DNA from: Xanthobacter agilis
Lineage (GTDB): Bacteria > Pseudomonadota > Alphaproteobacteria > Rhizobiales > Xanthobacteraceae
Length of the DNA stretch: 64,000 bases
NCBI RefSeq assembly: GCF_021730435.1
Contig: NZ_JABWGX010000001.1
Coordinates: 186,001 to 250,000 of the forward strand
Direction of reading: 5' to 3'
Shown here: positions 1-7,928 of the stretch, piece after piece
Numbering within the stretch: position 1 is the stretch's first letter
How the letters are laid out: every line of letters starts with the position of its first letter
Made by a program: the position numbers and the translations under genes
Notes under the pieces: model-generated
The model's input: the letters and a program-made list of their open reading frames with translations, nothing else
Told to the model about the DNA's origin: nothing
Database searches by the model: none

Positions 1-1331
1 CGGTAGCCGGCGGAGGTGATGACATCGTCGGCCCGGCCCACATACCAGAGGTAGCCGTCTTCATCCTGGCGGCCGCGATCCCCGGTGAGGAGGACCTCGC
101 CCGCATATTTCTGCGCGGTGGCCTCGGGGTTGCGCCAGTATTCCAGCATCATCACCGGATCACCCGCGCGGATGGCGATGTGGCCCTCTTCGCCCACGGG
201 CAGCGCCACGCCTGCGTCATCCACGATGCGGACATCGTGGCCGGGCATGGGCTTGCCCATGGCGCCGGCGCGGATGGGGAAGAAATTGGAATTGGAGCCC
301 ACCACCAGGTTGCATTCCGTCTGGCCGTAGATCTCCCGCGCCTCCACGCCCAGCCGCTCGGCCACGAAGGCGCCGAGCTCCGCGCCCAGGCTCTCGCCGC
401 CGGTGAGCAGCGAGCGCAGCTTCAGCGCGCGGGGCTTCACATCCGCCTGCCGCAGCAGCTTCAGGGCCGTGGGCGGCAGGAACACGTTGCGCACGCCGTG
501 ATCGGCCATCAGCGCCATGGCCGCTTCGGGGTCGAACTTCCGCGCGCGATGGGCCAGCACCGGCACGCCCAGGTGCAGGGTGGGGAACAGCACATCGAAC
601 AGGCCGCCGATCCAGGCCCAATCGGCGGGGGTCCAATGCAGGTCGCCGGGCTGGGGCATGCCCTGGTGGATCACCTGGAGGCACGGCAGGTGGCCGAGCA
701 GAACCCGGTGGCCGTGCAGCGCGCCCTTGGGATTGCCCGTGGTGCCGGAGGTAAAGATGATGATGCCGGGATCGTCCGGCGTGGTGTCCACCGGCGTGAA
801 GCGGTCGGAGGCGGCTGCCAGCGCTGCATCGAACAGCCGGGCGTGGCCGGCGCCCGGATCAGAGCCGATGACAAACACATGCTCCAGCTCCGGCAGGCGA
901 TCGCGCACCCGCTCCAGCTTGGCGAGGCCGGACAGGTCCGTCACCAGCGCCCGCGCGCCCGAGGCGGCAAGCCGGTATTCCAGCGCCTCGTCGCCGAACA
1001 GGGTGAAGAGCGGAACGGAGATCAGGCCCGCCTTGAACGCGCCGATATGGGCGATGGCGGTTTCCGGCGCCTGGGGCAGGAACACGGCCACCCGGTCGCC
1101 GCGCGCGAGCCCGCCGGCGACCAGCGCATTGGCGAAGCGGTTGGTGAGCGCCTTCAGCTCATCGAAGGAATAGGTGCGCGTGGCGCCGCTCTCTTCCACG
1201 AAGATCAGCGCGGGCTTGCCGGTGCCGTCGGCATGGGCGTCGGAACAGGCGACCCCCATGTTGTAGCGCTTGGGGATGTTCCAGGAGAAGGCGCGCCGAA
1301 GGGTTTCATAGCAGGGCGAGGCAGGCGACAT
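1..1331 (-). CDS. Acyl-CoA synthetase (AMP-dependent, acetyl/medium-chain type), C-terminus cut by window edge
   Basis: Reading leftward from an ATG at 1331 (GGAGG about 6 nt upstream), the frame is open to base 1. The protein belongs to the ANL adenylating superfamily: it has the P-loop-like motif FTSGTTGNPKG, the aromatic/acidic motif YGQTECN, and the hinge region TGDRGRQDEDGYLWYVGRAD followed by DVITSAGYR, where the window ends. About 440 residues are present; the missing part is the small C-terminal domain with the catalytic lysine. Members activate a carboxylate to acyl-AMP and then to acyl-CoA in the cytoplasm. The layout resembles acetyl/propionyl or medium-chain acyl-CoA synthetases, but the substrate cannot be read from this fragment. 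Confidence 0.9.
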   Translation of the reverse strand, partial: MSPASPCYETLRRAFSWNIPKRYNMGVACSDAHADGTGKPALIFVEESGATRTYSFDELKALTNRFANALVAGGLARGDRVAVFLPQAPETAIAHIGAFKAGLISVPLFTLFGDEALEYRLAASGARALVTDLSGLAKLERVRDRLPELEHVFVIGSDPGAGHARLFDAALAAASDRFTPVDTTPDDPGIIIFTSGTTGNPKGALHGHRVLLGHLPCLQVIHQGMPQPGDLHWTPADWAWIGGLFDVLFPTLHLGVPVLAHRARKFDPEAAMALMADHGVRNVFLPPTALKLLRQADVKPRALKLRSLLTGGESLGAELGAFVAERLGVEAREIYGQTECNLVVGSNSNFFPIRAGAMGKPMPGHDVRIVDDAGVALPVGEEGHIAIRAGDPVMMLEYWRNPEATAQKYAGEVLLTGDRGRQDEDGYLWYVGRADDVITSAGY

Positions 1332-1543
1332 CGGTTTCCTCCGCATGGCGCCATCTTGTCTCGCGCCCCGCCCGCCGGATTCCGGCGGACGGGGCGGGTG
1401 GGCGCCTTGGATGCGTTCAGGAAACGATCGAACGTTTTTTTCCGCGGCAGGTCAAGGGGGCGGAGCAGCAAACGGCGCCGGTGGAGGGCCGGCGCCGCGC
1501 ATGCTGCACGCTGTCCGATCCGCGACCGCCGCGGCGGCACGCC

Positions 1544-2539
1544 TCAATAATAGGAGGCGATCTTCTCCACCTCGGCCTTCGAGCCGAACACCAGCGGGAT
1601 GCGCTGGTGAATGTGGTGGGGCACGATGTCGAGGATGCGGGTCTTGCCGTCGGTGGCGGCGCCCTTGGCCTGCTCGGTGAGGAAGGCGACGGGGTTCGCC
1701 TCATAGATCAGCCGCAGCCGGCCGTTCTCATAGCCCTTGCGCTTGTCGGAGGGGTAGACGTAGACGCCGCCGCGGGTGAAGATGCGGAAGGCATCGGCCA
1801 CCATGGAGCCCACCCAGCGCATGTTGAAGTCCTTGGCCCGCGGCCCGTCCTTGCCGGCGAGGCAATCGGCGATATAGGCCGCCATGGGGGCGTGCCACTG
1901 GCGCACGTTGGACTGGTTGACGCCATATTCCTTGGTCTCGGCGGGGATTTCCACCTGGTCGCGGGCCAGGAAGAAATCGGCCTTGTCCCGGTCGTAGACG
2001 AACACCTGGGTGCCCTCGCCCAGGGTGGAGACCAGGATGGTGGCCGGGCCATAGGCCAGGAAGCCGGCCGCCACCTGATGGCTGCCGGTGCGCATCACCG
2101 CCGCCGCCGGGTTGGCGTGGGCCGCCGCGTCATAGGGCAGGATGGAATAGATGGTGCCGACCGACACGTTGGTGTCGATGTTGGACGAGCCGTCGAGGGG
2201 ATCCACCGCCACCACCAGCCGCCCGGATGTGTTCACGGGAATCAGCTCCTCGCTCTCCTCGGAGGCGAGAAAGGCGACCTCGGTGCCCTTCAGGGCCGTG
2301 ACGATGCGTTCCTCGGCGATGACGTCGAGTTCCTTCTGCGCGTCGCCGCCGGCATTGGGATCGGTGCCGCGGATCTTGGCGAGCCCCTCTTCCAGCGGAC
2401 CGCGCGCCACCAGATCGGCGATGCCGACCCCGGTGGTGGCGATGGTGCGCACCGCGCCGGCGACCGCTTTGCGGCCGGCGTCCGTTCCCGCCCAGCGGTC
2501 GAGATACGCCTGAAGGGTCACGATCTCACTCACCCTCAT
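1544..2539 (-). CDS. fbp: Fructose-1,6-bisphosphatase class I
   Basis: A 331-residue protein, the normal length for class I FBPase. It carries the metal-binding signature DPLDGSSNID at residues 113-122, the acidic loop ASEESEE at 92-98, and the C-terminal IHQRIPLVFGS typical of the family. The enzyme hydrolyses fructose 1,6-bisphosphate to fructose 6-phosphate, serving gluconeogenesis and, in autotrophs, the Calvin cycle. No other Calvin-cycle gene is adjacent, so its physiological role here is not fixed by context. It reads in the same direction as folB upstream (95 nt gap) and the acyl-CoA synthetase downstream. Confidence 0.95.
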   Translation of the reverse strand: MRVSEIVTLQAYLDRWAGTDAGRKAVAGAVRTIATTGVGIADLVARGPLEEGLAKIRGTDPNAGGDAQKELDVIAEERIVTALKGTEVAFLASEESEELIPVNTSGRLVVAVDPLDGSSNIDTNVSVGTIYSILPYDAAAHANPAAAVMRTGSHQVAAGFLAYGPATILVSTLGEGTQVFVYDRDKADFFLARDQVEIPAETKEYGVNQSNVRQWHAPMAAYIADCLAGKDGPRAKDFNMRWVGSMVADAFRIFTRGGVYVYPSDKRKGYENGRLRLIYEANPVAFLTEQAKGAATDGKTRILDIVPHHIHQRIPLVFGSKAEVEKIASYY

Positions 2540-2634
2540 CTCCCTGACACAACCGGCGGGCCGTGCCGCCAGCGTCGTTATGGTCCAACGTCAGCTGAAC
2601 GGCAAAGCCCTTGTCGCCGCGGCGAGCCGGGCGC

Positions 2635-3075
2635 TCACCGCCGGCGGATGATCTCGATGCCCACGTCGCCGAACACGCCGGTCACCGGCGCGCCGGGCTT
2701 GTGCACCACCACCCGCACCTGCTCCAGCAGGTGGAAATGGTCGAGCAGCCGGGTGGCGATGCGCTCCGCCAGGGTCTCGATGAGGCTCACGGGGTCGTCG
2801 TTCACCACCGCGCTCACATGCTCATAGACCTGCTGGTAGGAGATGGTGAGGGCCTCGTCGTCCGCCCAGGCGGCGGGGCGGGTATCAAGCCACCAGTCCA
2901 CATCAATGACGAATCGCTGCCCCAGCTCCCGCTCGGCCGCGTGCACCCCGTGGCGGGCGAAGAAGGGCAAGGCGCGCAGGAACAGCCGGCCGGACTGCGC
3001 GGGCTTGCCGGCCGGCAGGTCATCGGCGGAAACGGCGGCGTCGGCCAGGATGTCGGGTTCGTCAGATGGTGTCAT
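2635..3075 (-). CDS. folB: Dihydroneopterin aldolase family protein (FolB-like)
   Basis: A 146-residue protein with the FolB/tunnelling-fold pattern: LFLRALPFFARHGVHAAERE near residues 32-51, an ISYQQVYEHV segment and SLIETLAERIA, where the family's conserved Glu-Thr-Leu sits. It is longer than usual (about 120 aa) because of an N-terminal extension of about 25 residues. FolB converts dihydroneopterin to 6-hydroxymethyl-dihydropterin in folate synthesis; paralogues act in tetrahydromethanopterin synthesis in methylotrophs. Its divergent neighbour is a HisA-like protein of a family I associate with C1/pterin gene sets, which leaves the pathway open. Family assignment is firm; folate versus methanopterin role is not resolved. 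Confidence 0.85.
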   Translation of the reverse strand: MTPSDEPDILADAAVSADDLPAGKPAQSGRLFLRALPFFARHGVHAAERELGQRFVIDVDWWLDTRPAAWADDEALTISYQQVYEHVSAVVNDDPVSLIETLAERIATRLLDHFHLLEQVRVVVHKPGAPVTGVFGDVGIEIIRRR

Positions 3076-3413
3076 TCACGCCTCACGCGCGCAGCAGAAC
3101 GCCGGATTGCGCGGACGCTCGACCGCAAGGGGGCAGCCCGCCGGCCCGGCCTGGTGGAGAGGCGGGCCGGAACCGGCTCGGGTGCCGCGCGCACCGTGGA
3201 TTTCCTGTCTTCCTATTGTGTTCCGTGGGAGCTTTCAACGCATCATCGCCGCTGATGCACGCTGCACCGCACGCGGCGGGCCTTGCGGCGGTGCGCACCG
3301 GCGCCGCGCGGGCTTTGACTGAGGGCCGGTTGAGGGCAAGCGGGGGAGGGGGCTGGCGTTGCCGGCCGGCAAGGTGCGATCCTGCGCCGCGTCTTGCGGC
3401 GGGGGTGGGGTGA
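3076..3413. other. Intergenic region between divergent folB and hisA-like genes
   Basis: 338 bases without a convincing gene. Both flanking genes point outwards, so two promoters should lie here. A perfect 14-bp palindrome, TTGCCGGCCGGCAA, lies at 3359-3372, about 40 bp before the HisA-like start; 13 of its 14 bases also recur inside folB near 3004-3016, so in such GC-rich DNA it may be chance. No terminator or RNA gene was seen. Confidence 0.4.
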
Positions 3414-4112
3414 ATGCAGCTTATTCCGGTCATCGATCTCAAGGGGGGCAGGGTGGTGCATGCCCGCCGGGGGGCGCGCGATACCTATGCGCCGCTGGAA
3501 AGCCCCCTGTGCGTCTCGCCGGCCCCGGCGGACGTGGCGGCCGGCCTGTTGTCCCTGGCGCCGTTCCGCACCCTTTATGTGGCCGATATCGATGCCATCA
3601 CCGGCGCCGGGCACAATGCCGACGCCATCGCCGCATTGCGCCGCGCTGCGCCGGAGGTGGAACTGTGGGTGGATGCCGGCGAGACCACCGCCGAGGCGGT
3701 GCGCGCCCGCGCCATGGCCGGGCTGGGGGTGAGCGTGGCCGGCACCGAATCGCTGCCCGATGACGCGCGCGCCGCCGCGGTGCTGAAGGCCGGCGCCATC
3801 CTGTCCCTGGATCACGACGCCACCGGCCCCCTCGGCCCGCGCGCGCTGCACGAGAATGCGGCGCTGTGGCCGCCGCGCGTCATCGTGATGACCCTGGCCC
3901 GCGTCGGCTCCGGCGAAGGCCCGGACCTCGCCGCCCTCCACGCCATCCAGGCCCGCCGCCCCGACATCGCCCTTTTCGCCGCCGGCGGCGTGCGCGGTCC
4001 CGACGACCTCAACGCTTTGGCCACCGCCGGCACCGCCGGCGTCCTCGTCGCCACCGCCCTCCACGACGGCCGGATCAACGCCGCCTGCGCGCGGGGGTGG
4101 GGGGGAGGTTGA
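3414..4112 (+). CDS. HisA/HisF-like TIM-barrel protein
   Basis: A 232-residue (beta/alpha)8-barrel protein. It starts with the HisA-type MQLIPVIDLKGGRVVHARRG, has LYVADIDAITG near residues 55-65, LWVDAGE near 83-89, and FAAGGVRGPDDL near 185-196, all phosphate- or acid-bearing strand ends as in HisA/HisF. It differs from true HisA in length and in lacking the usual VGTAAV/GLGGI pattern, so it matches the HisA-related families found in archaea and H4MPT-using methylotrophs rather than the histidine isomerase. The start has GGGGTGGGG just upstream. The last residues are a Gly/Trp-rich tail. No histidine genes surround it; folB is divergently adjacent. Reaction unknown. Confidence 0.75.
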   Translation: MQLIPVIDLKGGRVVHARRGARDTYAPLESPLCVSPAPADVAAGLLSLAPFRTLYVADIDAITGAGHNADAIAALRRAAPEVELWVDAGETTAEAVRARAMAGLGVSVAGTESLPDDARAAAVLKAGAILSLDHDATGPLGPRALHENAALWPPRVIVMTLARVGSGEGPDLAALHAIQARRPDIALFAAGGVRGPDDLNALATAGTAGVLVATALHDGRINAACARGWGGG

Positions 4113-4137
4113 GCCGAAAGCGAATTTGGAAAGTTGG

Positions 4138-4890
4138 CTAATGCCGTCTAGCCTGTGCGGCTTCGCGAATACCCTTCGCTACCGTGGTCAGCGCCTCGTC
4201 CTGATTTTCCCAAGAGGTAACTGGTTTAGCGTCAGTGGGCAGCGCTTGCAGCTTGCCAAACGGCAGCTCGCTCCAGAGGCAATGGCGTAGAATGACGGGG
4301 ATAACCGTTGCCTTTTTGGCCTCGTGCCGTTCGAGTACCTTTCCAAGTTCCTTCGTATAACAATAATCTGATGCAATAAAATCAGAAGAAATTAGCAAAA
4401 GCACAAGATCAGCTCTCGCAACCTGCGTTAGAATGGCCTTTTCCCATTCGTCGCCAGGCTTGATCTCCTGGTCGTGCCAATCGTCGATCAGGCCTAGGCG
4501 CTTGAGTGGCGCTAAATGCTTGAGTAGATCAGTTTTTAGCTTGGCGTCGACGTGACTGTAAGAAATAAATGCAGTGACTGGATGCTTCTTCGGTGCCTGA
4601 GCCGCTTCACCGGCCAGATCCGCAGCTCCGCCCATAAGTTCAAGCGATCCGCCAGCACCGCCTACCACTCCCTTGATGACGCCCGCATTGATCAACTGGC
4701 GACGGATTTTATCATAACGATCTTCCGACCAAGCCAACGTGTCCTTCAACGCCTTACTCGAAACCTTTTCCGGCGGGTCACCCGCCATATAGGTGAGTTG
4801 ATCCAAAAAGATCTGTTCGTTTGTGCGTCGCGCCAACTGGCCCTCCCCGAATCCAAGATCACCAGAATATTTGATGGTAGAGCCGAGCAC
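4138..4890 (-). CDS. Winged-helix-like/TIR-domain protein, putative NAD-consuming effector
   Basis: A 250-residue protein. Residues about 20-85 look like a small winged helix (segments EDRYDKIRRQLINAGVIKG). Residues 105-240 form a bacterial TIR domain: AFISYSHVDAKLKTDLLKHL at 107-126, LGLIDDWHDQEIKPGDEWEK at 132-151, LVLLLISSDFIASDYC at 162-177, with E181 in YTKEL in the position of the catalytic glutamate of NAD-cleaving TIRs. TIR proteins of this kind act in phage defence or abortive infection. The start is a GTG with a stop four codons upstream. GC content is clearly below that of the neighbours and no partner gene is adjacent, suggesting horizontal gain. Trigger and partner are not visible. 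Confidence 0.8.
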   Translation of the reverse strand: MLGSTIKYSGDLGFGEGQLARRTNEQIFLDQLTYMAGDPPEKVSSKALKDTLAWSEDRYDKIRRQLINAGVIKGVVGGAGGSLELMGGAADLAGEAAQAPKKHPVTAFISYSHVDAKLKTDLLKHLAPLKRLGLIDDWHDQEIKPGDEWEKAILTQVARADLVLLLISSDFIASDYCYTKELGKVLERHEAKKATVIPVILRHCLWSELPFGKLQALPTDAKPVTSWENQDEALTTVAKGIREAAQARRH

Positions 4891-5483
4891 AAGTCCAGCT
4901 TAAAATACAAGTGTCTGCATCCTTCGCGCGCGCGATGAACCACCTTTGAATAGACGATGCGCGAGGAGGCCGCGTGTCGGCAGAGAACTCGCCCCCAATG
5001 GATCGACTTGGGGCGATGCATTGAATCTGCGCTGAAGCCCATCGTCTTTCTGCAGTTGCTTTGGTATCTGTCGTTCCCCCATCGCCCTCCTTACTCATTC
5101 TCTCTTTAAGTTGCTCATGCGCTGGCGATCTTAAAATACGAAAATCTATTCAGCATGTTGCCAAACGAGTTGCTACTCTCTCCACCAACCATGGCAGTTG
5201 GCATCGGTGAACATCAAGGCGAATGAGGCGGTGCTTCGCAAATGGTGAATTCTGACTGCGTACCGTGGGCCTCTACTTCAATGCCCGAACGTCTCCATTT
5301 CGCTTACGAAACGGATCCGCAATGGGCGCAGTGGCCGAACTGCGCTTCTTCTGACCCTCGCCCCTAGCGCCCAGATCTGCGACCTTCCAGGGAGCGCCAT
5401 AGCACCATCCGCTAAGCCCCTAAGGACACGCCTGGCCTTCACGTCACCCGCACCGGCGCTGCCCGCCCCGGAACGGGCCGCCA
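4891..5483. other. Lower-GC intergenic stretch beside the TIR gene
   Basis: 593 bases with no convincing gene. Several short overlapping open frames of 60-98 codons exist on the minus strand between 4900 and 5098, but they lack a good ribosome-binding site and resemble no family known to me. Base composition in 4900-5280 is like the TIR gene and unlike the 65-70% GC surroundings, so this is probably the rest of a small acquired segment. Confidence 0.4.
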
Positions 5484-6194
5484 CTACGCCGGCAGGACGA
5501 CCACCTTTGTTTTGACGGGCGTTCGCGCGTACAGGTCCAGCATGTCCTGGCTGAGGAGGCCGACACAGCCGCTGGTGACGCCGGTGCCGATGGATTCGGG
5601 GTCGCTGGTGGCGTAGATGGTGTAGAGCGTGTAGGTGCCGTTCTGGTAGAGATAGAGCGTGCGGGCGCCGAGGGGGTTGTCGAGGCCGCCGGGCATGCCG
5701 TTGGCGTATTTGGCCGCCTCGGGCTGGCGCTTGATCATTTCCTTGGGTGGGGTCCAGGTCGCCCATTCGCCCTTGCGCCCGACATAAGCATCGCCGCTCC
5801 ACAGGAACCCGCTGCGGCCGACATTGGCGCCATAGCGGGTGGCGGAGCCCTCCTCCTCGATGCGGTAGACATAATAATTGCTGGGATCGACGATGATCGT
5901 GCCGGGCGCTTCCTTGGTTTCGTAGCGCACCGTGCGACGGTAATATTTGGGATTGACCTTGGCGACCTCGACCGCCGGGATCGGGAATTTCTCTGTGGGC
6001 ACCGGCCCATAGAGCTTCTCCGCCTCCGCAAGGCTCATGCCGTCATATGTGCCGCAGCCGGCGAGCCCGAGCGTGCCGAGACCGATGGCCGAGCCGACCA
6101 GAAACGACCGGCGGCTGAGCGCCACCGACCGAAGCCCAGGCAATGCGACCTCGTCCATTTCGCCAGCCGCGGCGTTCCCACCGTCCATAATCAT
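5484..6194 (-). CDS. L,D-transpeptidase (YkuD) family lipoprotein with altered catalytic motif
   Basis: With a start at 6194 (nearby alternatives 6188 and 6212) the protein is 236 residues. A twin-arginine-like SRRSFLVGSAIGLGTLGLAGC segment about 30 residues in ends in a lipobox with the lipidated Cys, so it should be exported and membrane-anchored. The YkuD domain follows; L,D-transpeptidases cross-link peptidoglycan or attach proteins to it. The nucleophile region reads TSGCVGLLSQDMLDLY. The usual IHGT histidine is replaced (TIYATSDPESIG) and the SHGC histidine is Ser, while the Cys is kept, so activity is uncertain. The frame continues open upstream into low-complexity sequence with tandem repeats, which I do not take as coding. 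Confidence 0.8.
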   Translation of the reverse strand: MIMDGGNAAAGEMDEVALPGLRSVALSRRSFLVGSAIGLGTLGLAGCGTYDGMSLAEAEKLYGPVPTEKFPIPAVEVAKVNPKYYRRTVRYETKEAPGTIIVDPSNYYVYRIEEEGSATRYGANVGRSGFLWSGDAYVGRKGEWATWTPPKEMIKRQPEAAKYANGMPGGLDNPLGARTLYLYQNGTYTLYTIYATSDPESIGTGVTSGCVGLLSQDMLDLYARTPVKTKVVVLPA

Positions 6195-6645
6195 GATGTG
6201 GCCGTTTCCCATGTTGTGGTGCCCGACGAGAACATCCCCGGCCGCCACCTGCTGAGCCTCTTGCTGCGCGGAGATTGCCGCCACACGGCGCGGCTGGCAA
6301 GCCGGGCCTTCGTCGCGCCCGCCCGCCCTGGCCCCAGGGTCGGCCATCTTCGCGCGGCGGCGCGGTGCCCTGTCGCGCGGGCCGAGACAAAACATCCAGT
6401 TCACGGCATCCGCCCGGCCTGCTCTGGCCAAGAGTTGGGCTCTGGCCAAGAGTTGGGCTCTGGCCAAGAGTGGCCGGAAAGCGTTCGGGAATGGGGGCGA
6501 CACCCTCCCGCGTCCCAGGTCGGTCCGCTTGGGTCATGTCGCCGCCGCGCTCGGGGTCCGCTCGCCCCGCCTTGACTCCCCCTCATTCCCGGTGTCTCTG
6601 CGCCCGCGATTTCAACCTGCCTTTAAAGCATCGGAGGGCCGCCCC
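6195..6645. other. Intergenic region between the divergent L,D-transpeptidase and fabD
   Basis: 451 bases without a convincing gene. It holds an 18-bp tandem repeat (6421-6471, listed separately) and the divergent promoters of the two genes. Both strands have open frames running in from the neighbouring genes, which I treat as non-coding extensions. Confidence 0.4.
6421..6471. repeat. 18-bp tandem repeat, about 2.8 copies
   Basis: The unit GCTCTGGCCAAGAGTTGG occurs at 6421-6438 and 6439-6456 without a mismatch and a third time as its first 15 bases at 6457-6471. Each unit contains a short inverted repeat (CTCTGGCCAAGAG). It lies between two divergent genes. Confidence 0.9.
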
Positions 6646-7653
6646 ATGGCTCATGGAACGAGCGACGCAATGAGCGATGGACCGCGTTTGACCTCTCGGA
6701 CCGCCTTCATCTTTCCCGGACAGGGCAGCCAGGCCGTGGGCATGGGCAAGGCCCTTGCCGAGAATTTTCCCGCCGCCAAGGCCGTGTTCGACGCGGTGGA
6801 TGAGGCCCTCGCCGCGCCTCTCAGCCGCATCATGTGGGAGGGGCCGGCCGAGACCTTGACCCTCACCGCCAATGCGCAGCCGGCCTTGATGGCGGTGTCG
6901 CTGGCCGCCTTGCGCGTGCTGGAGGCCGAGGCGGGGCTCGACCTTGCGCGGGAGGCCGCGTTCGTGGCCGGTCATTCGCTGGGCGAATATTCGGCGCTGG
7001 CGGCGGCTGGCGCGCTCACGGTGTCCGATGCGGCGCGCCTGCTGCGCATCCGCGGCCTCGCCATGCAGGAGGCGGTGCCGGTGGGCGAGGGGGCCATGGC
7101 GGCCCTGCTCGGCCTCGACTACGACCAGGCCGTGGCGGTGGCGGCGGAAGCCGCCGGCGACGATGTGTGCGAGGCGGCCAACGACAATGCCCCCGGACAG
7201 GTGGTGGTATCCGGCTCCAAGGCGGCGGTGGAACGGGCCATCGTCATCGCCAAGGCGAAGGGCGCCCTGAAGGCGGTTCTGCTGCCCGTGTCCGCGCCCT
7301 TCCATTGCCGGCTGATGGCGCCGGCCGCGCGGGCCATGGAGGTCGCCCTTGCCGGCGCCACGGTGAAGGCCCCGTGCGTGCCGCTGGTCTCCAATGTGCG
7401 GGCCGCCGCCGTGACCGACCCGGCGGACATCGTGCGCCTGCTGGTGGAACAGGTGACCGGCACCGTGCGCTGGCGCGAGAGCGTCGCTTATATGGCGGGC
7501 GCGGGCGTGAACCGCATGGTCGAGGTAGGCGCCGGCAAGGTGCTCTGCGGCCTTGTGAAGCGCGTCGACAAGGCGATCACCTCCACCAATGTCGGCACCC
7601 CGGAAGACGTGGCCGCCTTCATCGCCGCCCGCAACGCGGCGCCGGTGGCCTGA
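6646..7653 (+). CDS. fabD: Malonyl-CoA:ACP transacylase
   Basis: Start ATG 6646 follows GGAGG by 9 nt and gives 335 residues; the frame is open further upstream but without a matching signal. FabD moves malonyl from CoA to the acyl carrier protein, starting fatty-acid elongation. Visible: FIFPGQGSQ at 21-29, nucleophile elbow GHSLGEYSA with S111, RIRG at 134-137, and the second catalytic residue in SAPFH (H220). First gene of a fabD-fabG-acpP-fabF cluster. Confidence 0.96.
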   Translation: MAHGTSDAMSDGPRLTSRTAFIFPGQGSQAVGMGKALAENFPAAKAVFDAVDEALAAPLSRIMWEGPAETLTLTANAQPALMAVSLAALRVLEAEAGLDLAREAAFVAGHSLGEYSALAAAGALTVSDAARLLRIRGLAMQEAVPVGEGAMAALLGLDYDQAVAVAAEAAGDDVCEAANDNAPGQVVVSGSKAAVERAIVIAKAKGALKAVLLPVSAPFHCRLMAPAARAMEVALAGATVKAPCVPLVSNVRAAAVTDPADIVRLLVEQVTGTVRWRESVAYMAGAGVNRMVEVGAGKVLCGLVKRVDKAITSTNVGTPEDVAAFIAARNAAPVA

Positions 7654-7928
7654 GACGGTTTAATCGTACCAAAGTACGGCCGGATCATGGGTTCGGACCG
7701 CTGGCGCGCGTTCGCGTCGCAGCGTCGTTTTTCCGCGCGTCCTGTCCCCTCCGGCTTGCGGAAACGGGACCGGCCGGCGCAAAAGGGGATCGAAGGCGGA
7801 TCCGCCGGCAGGCCGCGCCCGCCGGCGCTCCGGGGCGTCGGCCGTTCGCGGCGCGCGGCGGAGCATTGGCGCCGAATCCATCCTTGCCGGCACGCCTGCC
7901 GGCCAACCCAACAGAGGACTGGGCTTTC

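Noticed and set aside
180-1550. 456-codon rightward open frame
   Set aside because: It lies antisense to the acyl-CoA synthetase, whose motifs are clear; long antisense frames are common at this GC content.
3414-4112. True HisA of histidine biosynthesis
   Set aside because: Sequence pattern and lack of his neighbours point to the HisA-related group instead.
4859-5098. Small leftward frames before the TIR gene as a possible partner gene
   Set aside because: Overlapping frames, weak ribosome sites and no recognisable protein pattern.
5278-5802. 174-codon leftward frame overlapping the L,D-transpeptidase 3' end
   Set aside because: Out of frame with the YkuD domain and Arg/Pro-rich shadow sequence.
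6421-6471. Possible CRISPR-like array
   Set aside because: The units are 18 bp and abut directly with no spacers; it is a simple tandem repeat.
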